Shown: positions 22,616 to 34,014 of the stretch, in pieces
Layout: each line of letters begins with the position of its first letter
Position numbering within the stretch: position 1 is the stretch's first letter
Assembly (NCBI GenBank): GCA_950097015.1
Contig: CATNEN010000007.1
Span: 12,029,001-12,093,000, forward strand
Origin: Macrostomum hystrix
Taxonomy: Eukaryota > Platyhelminthes > Macrostomidae
Direction: 5' to 3'
Length of the DNA stretch: 64,000 bases
The notes under the pieces: generated by a model
What the model was told of the DNA's origin: nothing
Seen by the model: the letters and a program-made list of their open reading frames with translations, nothing else
Database searches by the model: none
Program-made: the position numbers and the translations under genes

Positions 22616-23899
22616 GCCATCTTTGAGCAGTTTCGGTATCGTGAACTTGGAATATCCGGTGCATATTCAGAATTTTCTTATTCGCATTATCGCATACCAA
22701 ATGAAGATTATTGTTCATGAGCATTAGCTTTCAATTGTGCAGTTTGATTTATTACTATACAGAATTATATTTAATAATCAACACATTATAGGATCCAAAA
22801 GAGGACTCAAATTGAGTGAGCACATTAGGCCTTGCTTACTGTATTAAATAAGGAAAGTAATATTGGCGTATCTGCTTGTTAGCCATCATGGCATGCGTGT
22901 ATTTGAGTACAGTTTACTGAAAATTTCAAGCTCCATTGGTCTGTTAATTTAGCGCGGCGTGGCCGGTGCGAATTTGAATTGGCGCGCAAAATCACGCGTC
23001 TGAAAGCTTAGTTTCGATAATCCGTGAAGCGGAGATTTAAAACAACACGTAATCATTTTCCTAGCCGGAAGTTAGCAAGAATTGGCCAGAAGAAATATGC
23101 CTGAAAACAGAACCTTAGTCTAACAAACGCAGAACTGTGAACACAGCAGTGATTGATGTACAGTCGGTATCCCAAAAGGCACCGCACTTTCCACATTGCA
23201 CCCAAAATATCGGCAAGTTAACGCTGTGTGCATTAGCAAAAGATATTAAAGATTCGCGAGCACGATCAGCTCTGAACTCAGTATGTGAGCTGCATGGCTT
23301 GTGAAGCTTTCATTGCTTCTCTCTTCGGTGAGCAGGAATTTGTTTTAGAGTTAAAAGAATTTGTTTAAATCAGCAAATTAGACACTGTTACGCTGGCAGT
23401 CGCGTCGTTTCACACTCCGTTTCCTGGAATTCCTTGACCAATCAGAGGCGTCAAGTGTCAGCGGATTGCAGGAAAAATCTATGAAAATTAAATCTTTCGG
23501 AAAGAAAATAAAAATTAATAAGTAAAATCAATTTTCTAAATTTAGCGCGAATGAAATTGGCCAAGCAGCAGCCACGTGTGGCAACGCAGAGAACATAATG
23601 AAACCAGAATATCTTTGGAATGAGTCGGTAATCTGTGCTCACTGCTCAAAAAAGAGTATTTACAGGTTTAGGCTATTGAAAAATTGCTTTCTTCTTTTAC
23701 AGCAATCTAACAATTTGTTGAAAATAATTTTCCTAATGCATTTGCCTTACATACTACTGATGCTGGAAAGTAGAACTGCACGACTGCGATGCGAATCCGG
23801 CTATTTCCTTCGAAATCCGCTACAAGGCAGGTTTTCCATAGACACTCTCAGCCATAGATACTTTCAGCCATAGACACTCTCAGCCCAGCTTCAGCAGCG
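22616..23899. other. AT-rich intergenic region; nothing recognised
   Basis: No coding signal. A three-copy short repeat (catagacactctcagc type, about 23836-23885) abuts the P450 stop codon. The short open frame around 23598-23873 has no recognisable domain. Confidence 0.4.
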
Positions 23900-26120
23900 C
23901 TATGAAAAATGCGACTGACCGCCTCGCTGCTGTGGCGGCGTCGGCGGTGTCGGCGGCGGCTGCGGCAGCTCGACGAAGACCAGACGGTGCTCGACAACTC
24001 GGCGAACGAAGCCGTCGCTGCCGCGCATCAGCGACTCCACCCGACCTGCCTCCGAGTCTGGCAGCGACACGGAGAAGGCGCGCAAGATAGCCGTCAGCAG
24101 CGTGAAGACCTCCATGCGGGCGAGGGCCTCGCCGGGGCAGGCCCGCTTGCCCAGACTGAAGGGCAGAAGGTGGCGGGACGGCTGGAAGCGACCTTCGCGC
24201 AGAAACCGGTCGGGCTGGAAGCGGTCGGGCTCCGGGAAGTGTTCCGGGTCGTGGTGGACGCCGTACAGGTTGGGGATGATCCGGGCGCCCTTCGGGATGC
24301 GGAAGCCGCCGATTGTGGTGCTGTCCATTGCGCGGCGGATCACACCTTCGGGCAGCAGGGAGACGAACCGCTGGACCTGCGTGTTGAAGGGTGGGTCAGC
24401 TGTTCGCACATAGTCGGGATGGCCAAAAGAAGTCAGAAGCAGATAAAATATTGCCGAGTAAGATGGACTCCTTGGATAGACTTATTACATCCGAGAAAAC
24501 CCACAGCAGTACTGAAATAAACCCACATGCACACCCACATAAACCCACATCCATACCCACATAAACCCACATCCACACCCACATAAACCCACATCCATAC
24601 CCACATAAACCCACATCCATACCCACATAAACCCATATCCATACCCACATAAACCCACATCCATACCCACATCCATACCCACATAAACCCACATCCATAC
24701 CCACATCCATACCCACATAAACCCACATCCATACCCACATCCATACCCACATAAACCCACATCCATACCCACATAAACCCACATCCATACCCAGATAAAT
24801 CCACACTAAACGCACCTCCTCCAGGAATGCCTGCACGTAGGGCAGGCGGTCCTTGTCGGCGTACGAGGCGTCACCTCCGGCCGTCTCGACCTCGGCCCGC
24901 AGCCGCTGCTGAGCCTCCGGATGCAGGGCGGCGAGCAGCAGCGCCCAGCGGACCAGGTTGGCCACAGCGTCAATGCCGCCGGTCATCAGGTCAAAGATCG
25001 TCATCGCCAGACGGCCATCGAGCATGCACGGAGCGGCAAAATCGTCCTGGGTCGAGTGGTCGACTTTTTCTGCCATTCCGAAGGTAGCAGCTGCGTTAGT
25101 GTTGTCGGCGGAGGCTGACTCGGCGTTGCCATTGTTGTCATTCTCATCGTCGCTGAAGTAGTTGGCCTTCTCGCGCAGGTAGAACTCGATGTAGTCGGCG
25201 TAGTCGCGGCTGCTCTGCCTGGCCAGCTGGAAGCCCCCGGCCTGCCGACTGTGCCGCAGGCTGCGCCGCCGCTTGTCGATCTGCTCCTGGCACATCAGCA
25301 GCGCCTCCATCACGGGCGGCTCCGGCTGGCCGAGCGACAGCAGCCTCCGCACCGCTGGACCCACCGGCCAGGGCAGCTTCCCCAACCGCCTCATCAGAGT
25401 CTGGAACATGTTCAGTCGGTTCTCCCTGTCGAAGGACTGGACCAGCGGCAGCTTAGAGTAGAAGCGTTCGTCGTATGCCACCTGCTCGCAGCCGAAGATC
25501 ATCCGGCTGATGACGGCACTGACGCTCTGCGTTACCAGCTCGCCGACATCGATCTCGGCCGAGCGTATCAGCGTCGCCGTTCCTGCGGGCAGGCGATCGC
25601 GAATCTCCTGGACAATCTGGCGCGACTCTTCGGCCACGTCGGACTGGCCGGCGGGCCGGCCCCAGCCGAAGTCGTTGAGGGCACGGACGCTGAAGGTGCG
25701 ATGTGCGCGCCAGAGCTTGCCTTCGCTGAGGGCCAGGCCGCCCACCTGCTTGCGCCAGGGCAGCTGCGGCCGGCCCAGCAGGCTCTCGTTGAGGAAGACC
25801 TCGCGAATCTCATCGTAGCCAGACACAATCACGGCCAGGTGGTCGGGGAATGTCACCTGGATAACGCTGCCGTACCTGGCTTTGCCCTCGCGCTCCACCC
25901 AGCGCCACAGCGGCAGCTCAACGTGAAAATGGCTCCCGATCAGCGGCCAAGCCGGAGGACCGGGTGCGTCGCAGATTGCTTCGCGTCGTCTCCGACGTCT
26001 CAGCAGCAGCAGCAGCAGCAACAGCAGTGACAGCAGCGCTAGCAGGCTTGGCTGCAGGAGCTTCGACAGCTGACCATCGATGCCTCTGCCGCCGCTGCTG
26101 TTTTTGTCGACGCTTCCCAT
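23900..26120 (-). CDS. Microsomal cytochrome P450, 2 exons
   Basis: Haem-thiolate monooxygenase-type protein of the endoplasmic reticulum; substrate unknown. Exons 26120-24816 and 24376-23900 (phase 0; donor GAG|GTGCGT, acceptor CACGCAG) give 593 residues, long for the family (about 500). Residues 20-40 are an almost pure Leu membrane anchor, followed by six Arg and a proline-rich hinge (PGPPAWP). The ExxR helix is E435-V-Q-R438, formed across the splice junction. The PxRF-type motif is PEPDRF, and the haem-binding loop FSLGKRACPG has its Cys at about 515. An acidic Asn/Ser-rich insertion of about 40 residues precedes the I-helix. In the I-helix the motif reads GGIDAV (381-386), so the usual conserved Thr is Ala385. 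The general layout is CYP2-clan-like, but I cannot assign a family. Confidence 0.9.
24515..24800. repeat. P450-intron minisatellite (acccacatccat units)
   Basis: Units of 10-12 bp (acccacataa, acccacatccat) combined into about 22-bp higher-order repeats. They fill most of the 439-bp intron 24377-24815. The array lies between the I-helix exon and the ExxR/haem exon. Confidence 0.95.
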
Positions 26121-28893
26121 CTGGTGGCAGAGCCTCCGCCCGTCCCACCGCCTTCGAGTCCGGTTGCCAAGGGGATGAGCGGGGCTCCCTCACTCAACCG
26201 GCGGGATGAGGCAGCGGGATGAGACCGGCAGCTGAGTGAAGTGAGGCTCTGGTTTAGGCCTCTGGCTCTCGATACGGAGGACGGGAGAGCCGGCGGGCTT
26301 ACGGAAGAAGCATCGGCAGAAGTAATGCCTGTGCTCTTTCCTATTGCCTTTTCTTTCAGTCGCTGCTTCTCCAGCGCAGGCCAGCTCTGGCTGCGCGCTC
26401 TGACCCTCCTCGCAGGCGGCCGCCCTTCAGGCACCGCCAAACTGGTGCAGCCACCCCCCCTCCACCCCGGCCTCCCCCAGTAACTCCTTTTCTCTCTCTC
26501 CCTGCGGGTGGGACGGGCTGGTGGTGTGGGGCGGTTTGTCGCTCCGCGAGAGCCGCAGAGAGAGAGCTCTGGCCTGTGAGGGAGCGCAGAAAGGCTAAGT
26601 GCCGGAGTTAAAGTACGAAATAATGCAGAAGTAACGCCTGGCTCCTTTCTTATCTGGCATTGTCCACAAATTGCGCGCCGGCCACCCCGGGCGCTGTCTG
26701 TTTCTCGGGTGCGCCCTCCCCCCTCCGCCTCTGGCCGCGCATCTCCGTCTTGAGAGCTGAGAGAGAGAGAGAGCGAAGGAAAAGTACATTTCAACTTAGA
26801 AGTGCAGCCGCCTCTCGCGCCGGGATTGTTTTTCAGCTTGGGGGTGGGTCTGCTGGGACCTGAGGAGGGGCAGGCCGCGGGAAGGCTATTATGAGCTTGT
26901 CTGAGGACTGCAGCTAGAAAGCGGAGGGGGGTGTCTGCAGAGCTGCAATTTGTGAGTACACTGCCCGCCGACTGCTACGAAAAGCGGCCGGGACCGGCTG
27001 CGGCGCCAGAGGATCCAGTGTGATATTCTGAGCATTGTCAGCCTGCTCAATCTTCACTGGAACTGGTTCTTCTAACAGATGAAGCAGCACAGTTGCCTCA
27101 TTTGCAAATTCTCCCTGACTGGCATTCTGCCCCAGGTACCCAGGGGATGCCAGGACTTAAAGCAAAAGGGCAACGGGAAATGAAGTAGCCACCTGTTTTG
27201 CTGCGCTTGGCTTTGCCAGGTGTTTGCAGATGATATTGCCGACTTCATGCAGGCATAGGCAGGCAAGAACTGGTCAGGAAAATATGAGAAAGTCTCGAGA
27301 GTGCTGCTGCTGTGCAAGCAGCAACGCAGACTTTGCTATCCTCTCTCTTTCTCCAAGAAGGAAAGAAGAAAATGAGGGTCTGTGGATGGTTGACATCTTA
27401 CTGCACAATGGCAGCCCGGGGGAGCAGGGGCTACGACTGAGGGCCTGGCGCTGTCTGCTGGAGAGTGCATTTTTCCGGAAATTCCTACTCAGCCTGGCGG
27501 TCTGTTTGTACTTGCAGCATGGTTGTAAATCTTATTTTGTGTCACGTCTGCACTGTCGCTTAATGCATAATTTAATTGATTCATACTCTGCACTGAAGCT
27601 CACGCACGCAGCCCCAGATGAAACAATGACCCCTATTTGTCTTTGAGCACAATTGACGCACATAAGATCCTTATGAGGTCCCCGCCGTGGCATCACTCTT
27701 CTGCGCTTTCTTCAAGCTTTTTGCCCTGTGACACATGCGCAATTACTTCTTTGTAGTAACCCTTTGTATTCTACAGTAGAACAACTTCTTTGTATTGTAC
27801 AGTAGATGTAAGAGCTTTCTATTCTGTATGAAACTGTATTAAAATGTCATCAGATTTCCATCAATATCTTTCGATATGATTCAGACGCAGAAAATTCTGC
27901 TTCACAGGCTCTGTTTCTAGAAAATATTTTGATTACCCACCCCTAAGCTAAAAATTAGGTGCGACCCGACTGTATTATAGCTGCACATGTCAAAACAAGT
28001 CTGTAACTGCGCACAGTGCACAATTCATATATGGCTATTGGCCCGGATGTGGCGTCGCTGCACCGCACAATGCCTTAAATGCGCAATCAGCGTGCAGCTT
28101 GCTGCCTTTTATTTTTACGATTGAAGATGTTTCAAATACTGCGAGTTGTGTCTAAATGCTGAACTCAAATTGCTCGATAAATATGTCGAGGAATATTATA
28201 TTATTTTATATTTTCAACGCTAGTTTAATTTGCTTCTGAACAAAAACTAATAAATTAATTGTAGTAAGTATAAGTAGTCCATGCTCTTCAACTAAATTCC
28301 TATCTGATCAGACCCGGCCCAAAAGAATTCTCAACTCCAGAAGTCCTAAGCCGCTCAAAATACAATATTTAATAAGATGATGTCGCTTCCGAGTTAAAAC
28401 GAATGATATATAGGCTTATCAATACATAATAAATTAAATTAGGAGAAATGTAAGTTCTGGGGTTAATGAACTTAGAATGAACTAAACGAACTTTGGAAAC
28501 ACAAAAAAGCGGTGACAGTATATGCTGAGCCGGTGGCACAATAAACAAATAAACAATAAATAAAAACATCATGCAAGTGTAACCCTAAACATAGAAAATG
28601 TTTTTTTATTGGAGCAGTTGAATAAATTAAAATATAATATATAGATGTAGTAGATGACAGACACTTGCTGCGCAGTTAGAAACCAGAAGCTTGGATCGTG
28701 CAACAAACCTAATTCCAGAGACCGTTAATTCAAGTAGCTTCTACCTGCCAACGCCTGCGAAAAATATATTTTAGCAGACGTTGCTACAGCTATTGAAAGT
28801 CAATCATGAAGTGAGGTGCATGTGAAACCTTGGTATATTGTGTTAATCAAAGTTTTAAAGAAAAAAGTTTATTTTGGTGGTGGGATAGAGTCT
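26121..28893. other. P450 5' flank and intergenic DNA; no gene recognised
   Basis: The first 900 bp are GC-rich with CT-rich and GAGA-type stretches (gagagagagagag near 26759). Two diverged copies of a short motif (gcagaagtaa-t/c-gcctg) lie near 26304 and 26622. This is plausibly promoter or 5' UTR of the minus-strand P450. Beyond 27100 the DNA becomes AT-rich. An open frame at 27224-27646 has no recognisable domain and I do not call it a gene. Confidence 0.35.
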
Positions 28894-28902
28894 GAAGCCC
28901 AC

Positions 28903-29152
28903 GGAAGTGGCTATTCGTACAGCAGTCCGGAAATATAAAATCCAATAATTCACCATGAGGAAGCTTGCCGCGGGTTGGCGAACACGTATAATTTTTTCAT
29001 CTAACCGTGCAGAAAATTATCAAACAGTTTTTATTCAAAAGAAAAATCTACAAGCATCGCAGTTTACATTTTAGGTTTGTTATAACTCGTTTCATCATTT
29101 CTTGGAAATGCACTACAAGATAGGAGATTCTGCCGTACGAATAGCCACTACC
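28903..29152. mobile_element. Short inverted-repeat transposon (MULE-like MITE), 250 bp
   Basis: Terminal inverted repeats of 23 bp with two mismatches: left starts GGAAGTGGCTATTCGTAC, right is the reverse complement of GGTAGTGGCTATTCGTAC. Perfect 9-bp direct repeats GAAGCCCAC flank it (28894-28902 and 29153-29161). A 9-bp duplication is typical of Mutator-like elements. There is no coding capacity, so it is non-autonomous. Confidence 0.8.
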
Positions 29153-29161
29153 GAAGCCCAC

Positions 29162-30677
29162 AGCGGGTTTTCAAACATACTTCCTGGAATAAATTCGGGA
29201 CTCCTCTCCTACGTGAATTACGTCAACTTTTGTAATTCAAACTGACATCTCTTTAAACTGGCATCCGCTAAATTACAAATTAGTTATATGCCCTATAGTA
29301 GCCCACACACACAATCCATGGTTACAGCCCTCATAATACGTGGTGGCAGCCCCATTTTTTATATATATTTTCTAGGCTCGACCGTGTATATGCGTGCTAT
29401 GCTGTATAATTAAATTTATTTAAATCGACTCTCTAGGCCTAGCTACGATTTTGAGTCTAAATCTTAGGCTTATCTTAAAGTTTATGCTAATCAGTTATAG
29501 CCATAGGTCTATGATAAAAAGAATAGGATCTTGGTTTTAGGCTTTATTTTGTTAAAACAGGCATGTACACGATTATGGTGTATGTCATGATGTTAAATTT
29601 AGGCAATTAATAATTTCACATATGATTCTATAGGATAAGCCTTTAATACTGCTATATTTTGTGTTGTGCATTGTGCTATAATTAGACAATATACCCTTGT
29701 CCATATGCTAAGGCTTGTGTAATCTGTAAACTGTAATATGACTATCTGGCTCTCTGGGTAATAGTCCACTTTGTGACTTTGGTAACAGCAACTTTAGTAA
29801 CAGTGCTTGTTAACAAATCCTAATCACTTTAGTACAACACTTTGGTAACAGGCACACTTAATTAGCAAATGGTATTATCAATTCTGTAAAAATATATAAT
29901 TCTAGTTATAATTCTCTCTCTCTATATATATATATAGGCCTATACACTAGTCAGGTGACCAAGCAGATACTATAGACTGCTGGAGTATACTAGCATTCTT
30001 AATTAGCATGCTGGCTATCCTGTTTTAAAATTACTTTAATTAATTTTCCATCTCAATTGGCAATTTGGCCCAACTTAAATCAGTTAAATTTCAGCAGCTA
30101 GCACTTTAAAGTAATCAGTTGCAAAATATTAGCTAGTTAGCTAAACTACAAAGTAGCAACTAGACTACCCAAAATTAAAAAGGTTGTTACATTTCTGTAG
30201 ACTGCCATACATCCAGATATTTTTATTTAAGTTGCTAAGATTTGTATTCTAGGTTTTCAAAATTAAGATACTGAAAAATCAAGAAATAGAGTTTTTGGAT
30301 AAGGATTATTATAATCTAAAAAATTGACAATACCTTGTTAAGCTGGCAACTGCACAGGGATACTAAGTAGATCTTTGGTGCATAGGCACCAAGATGCAGA
30401 TTCAGTTTTGTCTACAAAACTGTGCACTGCACAGGGAAATAAATGAAGCGCTTGAGCACTTTAGAATTCTGTCTAAAAAGATTGCATAGGCCTATGCTTT
30501 GCAAGGAAATCTATTGATTTCAGACAACAATACATTTCTCTCAAGTATTTCGGACACTGTCTCGATAGACCCTATCAGCTTTTATAGCAAGATCTAATCA
30601 AACCTCTAATAAAAATTGAATTGTCAGAAGAAAACAAAAATAAATGTTTCAGGTCATATGGGCTATATGCTCTGTGT
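29162..30677. other. AT-rich intergenic DNA; nothing recognised
   Basis: No open frame of note, no array and no transposon termini that I can support. Short TA and CT runs occur near 29915-29940. Confidence 0.4.
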
Positions 30678-30685
30678 TACTAGAG

Positions 30686-31495
30686 CAGGGGTGGGCAAAC
30701 TCTGACCAGCGGGCCAAATGTGACTCAAAGCTCCCAAACCCAGCATGTTGCCCCTTCCAACACCTATGGTATTCTGTTAAATTTTTCCATTTCTCATTTT
30801 TCCCTTTCATCTCTTCTCTGTCTCCCCTATTAAATTTCTATACCTAATGCAGCCTGCAGTTATTTTTTAGGTTCTCTTTTTAGCCCACTAGCTAATAATT
30901 TTCTCAGGCCTGCATCTTTTTGCTATTCCTTAATGTTAATATGGCCTGCAAAGTGATTTCTCAAAATACATTTGATACCTTTATATAGAATAAAAAACTG
31001 CAAGTTATACTCATAATGTAAACTCATATATCCTAGGAAAGAAATGACATCTTTGTGGACATGTCCTGTGTGTTTTATTATTCTTGTTGACATGGCACTA
31101 TTGGGCAGCAGGGCTCAACACAGTGTAGTACAACACCTAATGTTGTTTTTTTTCTATATAGATGCATAGACCAAAGCTGTTGTTAGCATTGCTTGGTACT
31201 CTTTTGAGCCAAAATTTTATAGTTCCCAGAGTGTTCATTAACTTTGTACAAAAGTTCCAATAGGGACTCTATACATGTCCCTTATCTCTAGGCTGGGGAC
31301 AGAAAATGCCTTGCTTTGGGCTAGGGATTTTTTTCTGGTTTCCAAGCCAACATGCAAAAGGCTTAGCATTAATATTTGTTTTTTATAACAAATAAACAAA
31401 CAAATAGTAAGTATTTCTTTATCTTATTTTCTGGCCCATGGCACTGGCCTCTAGCTCTAGCCAGCCCAGACTGATAAAAAGATTGCTGACTCCTG
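30686..31495. mobile_element. Non-autonomous hAT transposon, 810 bp
   Basis: Perfect 8-bp target duplications tactagag (30678-30685 and 31496-31503) bracket imperfect termini: left CAGGGGTGGGCAAACTCT, right (reverse complement) CAGGAGTCAGCAATCTTT. This matches the hAT terminal pattern CAGGGGT-GGCAAAC. Internal GGGCCAAAT-type and GCCTGCAAAGTGATTT-like segments also recall hAT-derived short elements. No transposase frame is present. Confidence 0.88.
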
Positions 31496-31503
31496 TACTA
31501 GAG

Positions 31504-32149
31504 CAATAACCAAGACTTTAATTGGCCTGGGATAGAATGGTATATGACATTTTAACCATTTATTCCAATATTTCTCTCAGAACAAAAGAATGAGGGCATT
31601 TCTCATTTTGTCCCATGATCACATATAATAAAATAACTTATCTGTTCACAATCAATAAAGCATTCACTTCTTTTTTATCCCAAGTCCTTAACTCAAAATT
31701 CTGCTGAAACAGCTTTAAAAAGTGCCAGTTAGTTCTTTTTTCACTCTATCGGGGCTCTTGTCTATTATGTATAGATGAAAGTATGCATATACTATAGCTC
31801 TTGAACATACAAATTTATCAGTTTAGAAGTTTTACCTAAAACATTAGGTCAGCTCTACTCCAAATTGTTTCCACGTAAGAAGGAACTAAAAGATTCCCCA
31901 ACACTCCAAATCTTTAGGATGCCCAACATCATATCCTCAGGCATATTCATATTTTAACTCTCCCTATCAATACTATAGGTAGTTTTACTCTTGTTTGCTT
32001 TTATCTCCCATACCCTCTTCCAATGTGTCCTTGCCTACTGCAACTTCCCTTGCCAGGCACTTGATTGTAAGACTCTGGAGCAGAATTTTGTTAACCTTTA
32101 TGTTAGGTTATATTGCAAAATACCTTCTTGTAGCATCTCCTAAATTATT
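31504..32149. other. Unique AT-rich spacer; nothing recognised
   Basis: This lies between the hAT element and the 51-bp array. No gene or element is supported here. Confidence 0.4.
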
Positions 32150-33078
32150 GAGCATCTCTTAATTAATAATATTGCATTAAATTATGAAACAGAACAACAC
32201 TATTGAACTCTAATTAATAATATTGCATTAAATTATGAAACAGAACAACACTATTGAACGCTATTTAATAATATTGCATTAAATTATGAAACAGAACAAC
32301 ACTATTGAACTCTAATTAATAATATTGCATTAAATTATGAAACAGAACAACACTATTGAACGCTATTTAATTATATTGCATTAAATTATGAAACAGAACA
32401 ACACTATTGAACGCTATTTAATTATATTGCATTAAATTATGAAACAGAACAACACTATTGAACTTTAATTAATAATATTGCATTAAATTATGAAACAGAA
32501 CAACACTATTGAACTCTAATTAATAATATTGCATTAAATTATGAAACAGAACAACACTATTGAACTTTAATTAATAATATTGCATTAAATTATGAAACAG
32601 AACAACACTATTGAACGCTATTTAATTATATTGCATTAAATTATGAAACAGAACAACACTATTGAACTTTAATTAATAATATTGCATTAAATTATGAAAC
32701 AGAACAACACTATTGAACGCTATTTAATTATATTGCATTAAATTATGAAACAGAACAACACTATTGAACTTTAATTAATAATATTGCATTAAATTATGAA
32801 ACAGAACAACACTATTGAACTCTAATTAATAATATTGCATTAAATTATGAAACAGAACAACACTATTGAACTCTAATTAATAATATTGCATTAAATTGTG
32901 AAACAGAACAACACTATTGAACTCTAATTAATAATATTGCATTAAATTATGAAACAGAACAACACTATTGAACTCTAATTAATAATATTGCATTAAATTA
33001 TGAAACAGAACAACACTATTGAACTCTAATTAATAATATTGCATTAAATTATGAAACAGAACAACACTATTGAACTCT
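32150..33078. repeat. 51-bp AT-rich minisatellite, about 18 copies
   Basis: The 51-bp unit contains aatattgcattaaattatga and aacagaacaacactattgaa. Two alternating variants differ at the start of the unit (ctctaattaataa or ctttaattaataa versus cgctatttaatta). It ends directly at a GC-rich segment leading into a small open reading frame. Confidence 0.97.
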
Positions 33079-33138
33079 AAGCATCCGCGACTTCTCGCCA
33101 CTCCGCAGCAGCCCTCCCCACCGACGCCGCCCGCCGGG

Positions 33139-33384
33139 ATGCACGCCAGCAACGCTAAGCTCGCCGCAATCCTTGTCGCCTCCATCCTGCTGGTGTTTGT
33201 GGTGCTCATATTGGCTGGTAAGACGCCCGTGTCTGTGCTCAACTATCACCGATCCAAGCAGTACCGCAACCAGGCCGTCGGCTCCAGTCGCCTGATTGTC
33301 GGCGAAGATGCCGCCCTGGCCTCCGAGGTGCAGGCCAAGAAGATGGCACCAGTTAAGGACGGCGTTATTCCCAACAACAGGTGA
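33139..33384 (+). CDS. Putative single-pass membrane microprotein (81 aa)
   Basis: Not recognised as a known family. The ATG at 33139 lies about 34 nt downstream of an acceptor-like cactccgcag, in a GC-rich island amid AT-rich DNA. Residues about 8-29 form one hydrophobic helix (AAILVASILLVFVVLILAG), then G-K-T-P and a basic tail (NYHRSKQYR). The C-terminal half is soluble and mixed-charge. The end is ambiguous: TGA at 33382-33384, or a splice donor CAG|GTGACG overlapping it, in which case this is a first exon of a longer gene. The island composition and membrane pattern make it more than chance, but there is no homology support. Confidence 0.45.
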   Translation: MHASNAKLAAILVASILLVFVVLILAGKTPVSVLNYHRSKQYRNQAVGSSRLIVGEDAALASEVQAKKMAPVKDGVIPNNR

Positions 33385-34010
33385 CGCGCAGTGTCCACAC
33401 AGCCAATCGGACTAGCTGGCCCCCAACCCGCGCTTCCCAAGACTGCACCGCTCTACTTGCAGTAGTTCATGCGAGTGCGCGTGTGTCGCGATTGAATCTG
33501 CTTAGTCAGGGCTAGGAGACAAATCCAAGTTCAGAAATCTCTTTTAGGCTTTTAGATTTTAGAGCCGTATAACTGCACAGTGTTGGCAAATATTTTCCAG
33601 CATTAGCCGTTAGCCTTGCTTACATCCTCTTAGTAGCTGGGCTACTAGCCTTTCTGCCTACTGAAGCTAGTTCCTATGAGCTCTGATACCTGTATTATTG
33701 GCCGGATTGCAATCAATCGTGACACACACTGTCAGGGTATGATATAGAGTAGCCACGGCTATTTATTGTTAATTATTGTTAGAGTACTGATATATCTGAT
33801 TCGGTTAATTACGCAACCGCCCCCCATAAACAACTCTGGTAACTTTGAACATTTATCTGTTTTCGCCATTGTGATATCAAAATATTCTGTTAAAGCGATT
33901 TTTATATCACTTCTTTGCTCCTCCAGCCTCTTTTGTTTTAGCTTGCTTTTTGTAAAAACCATTAGATACCGAGGCTGGGTAGCTGCTTGTGCCCCACCCG
34001 TGCTTGGTTT
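33385..34010. other. Spacer or possible intron; nothing recognised
   Basis: Unique DNA between the microprotein frame and the large 27/28-bp array. No exon or element is supported. Confidence 0.4.
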
Positions 34011-34014
34011 GTCA

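Noticed and set aside
27224-27646. 140-codon plus-strand open frame
   Set aside because: No domain, no coherent codon pattern and no splice or start context; chance open frame in the P450 flank.
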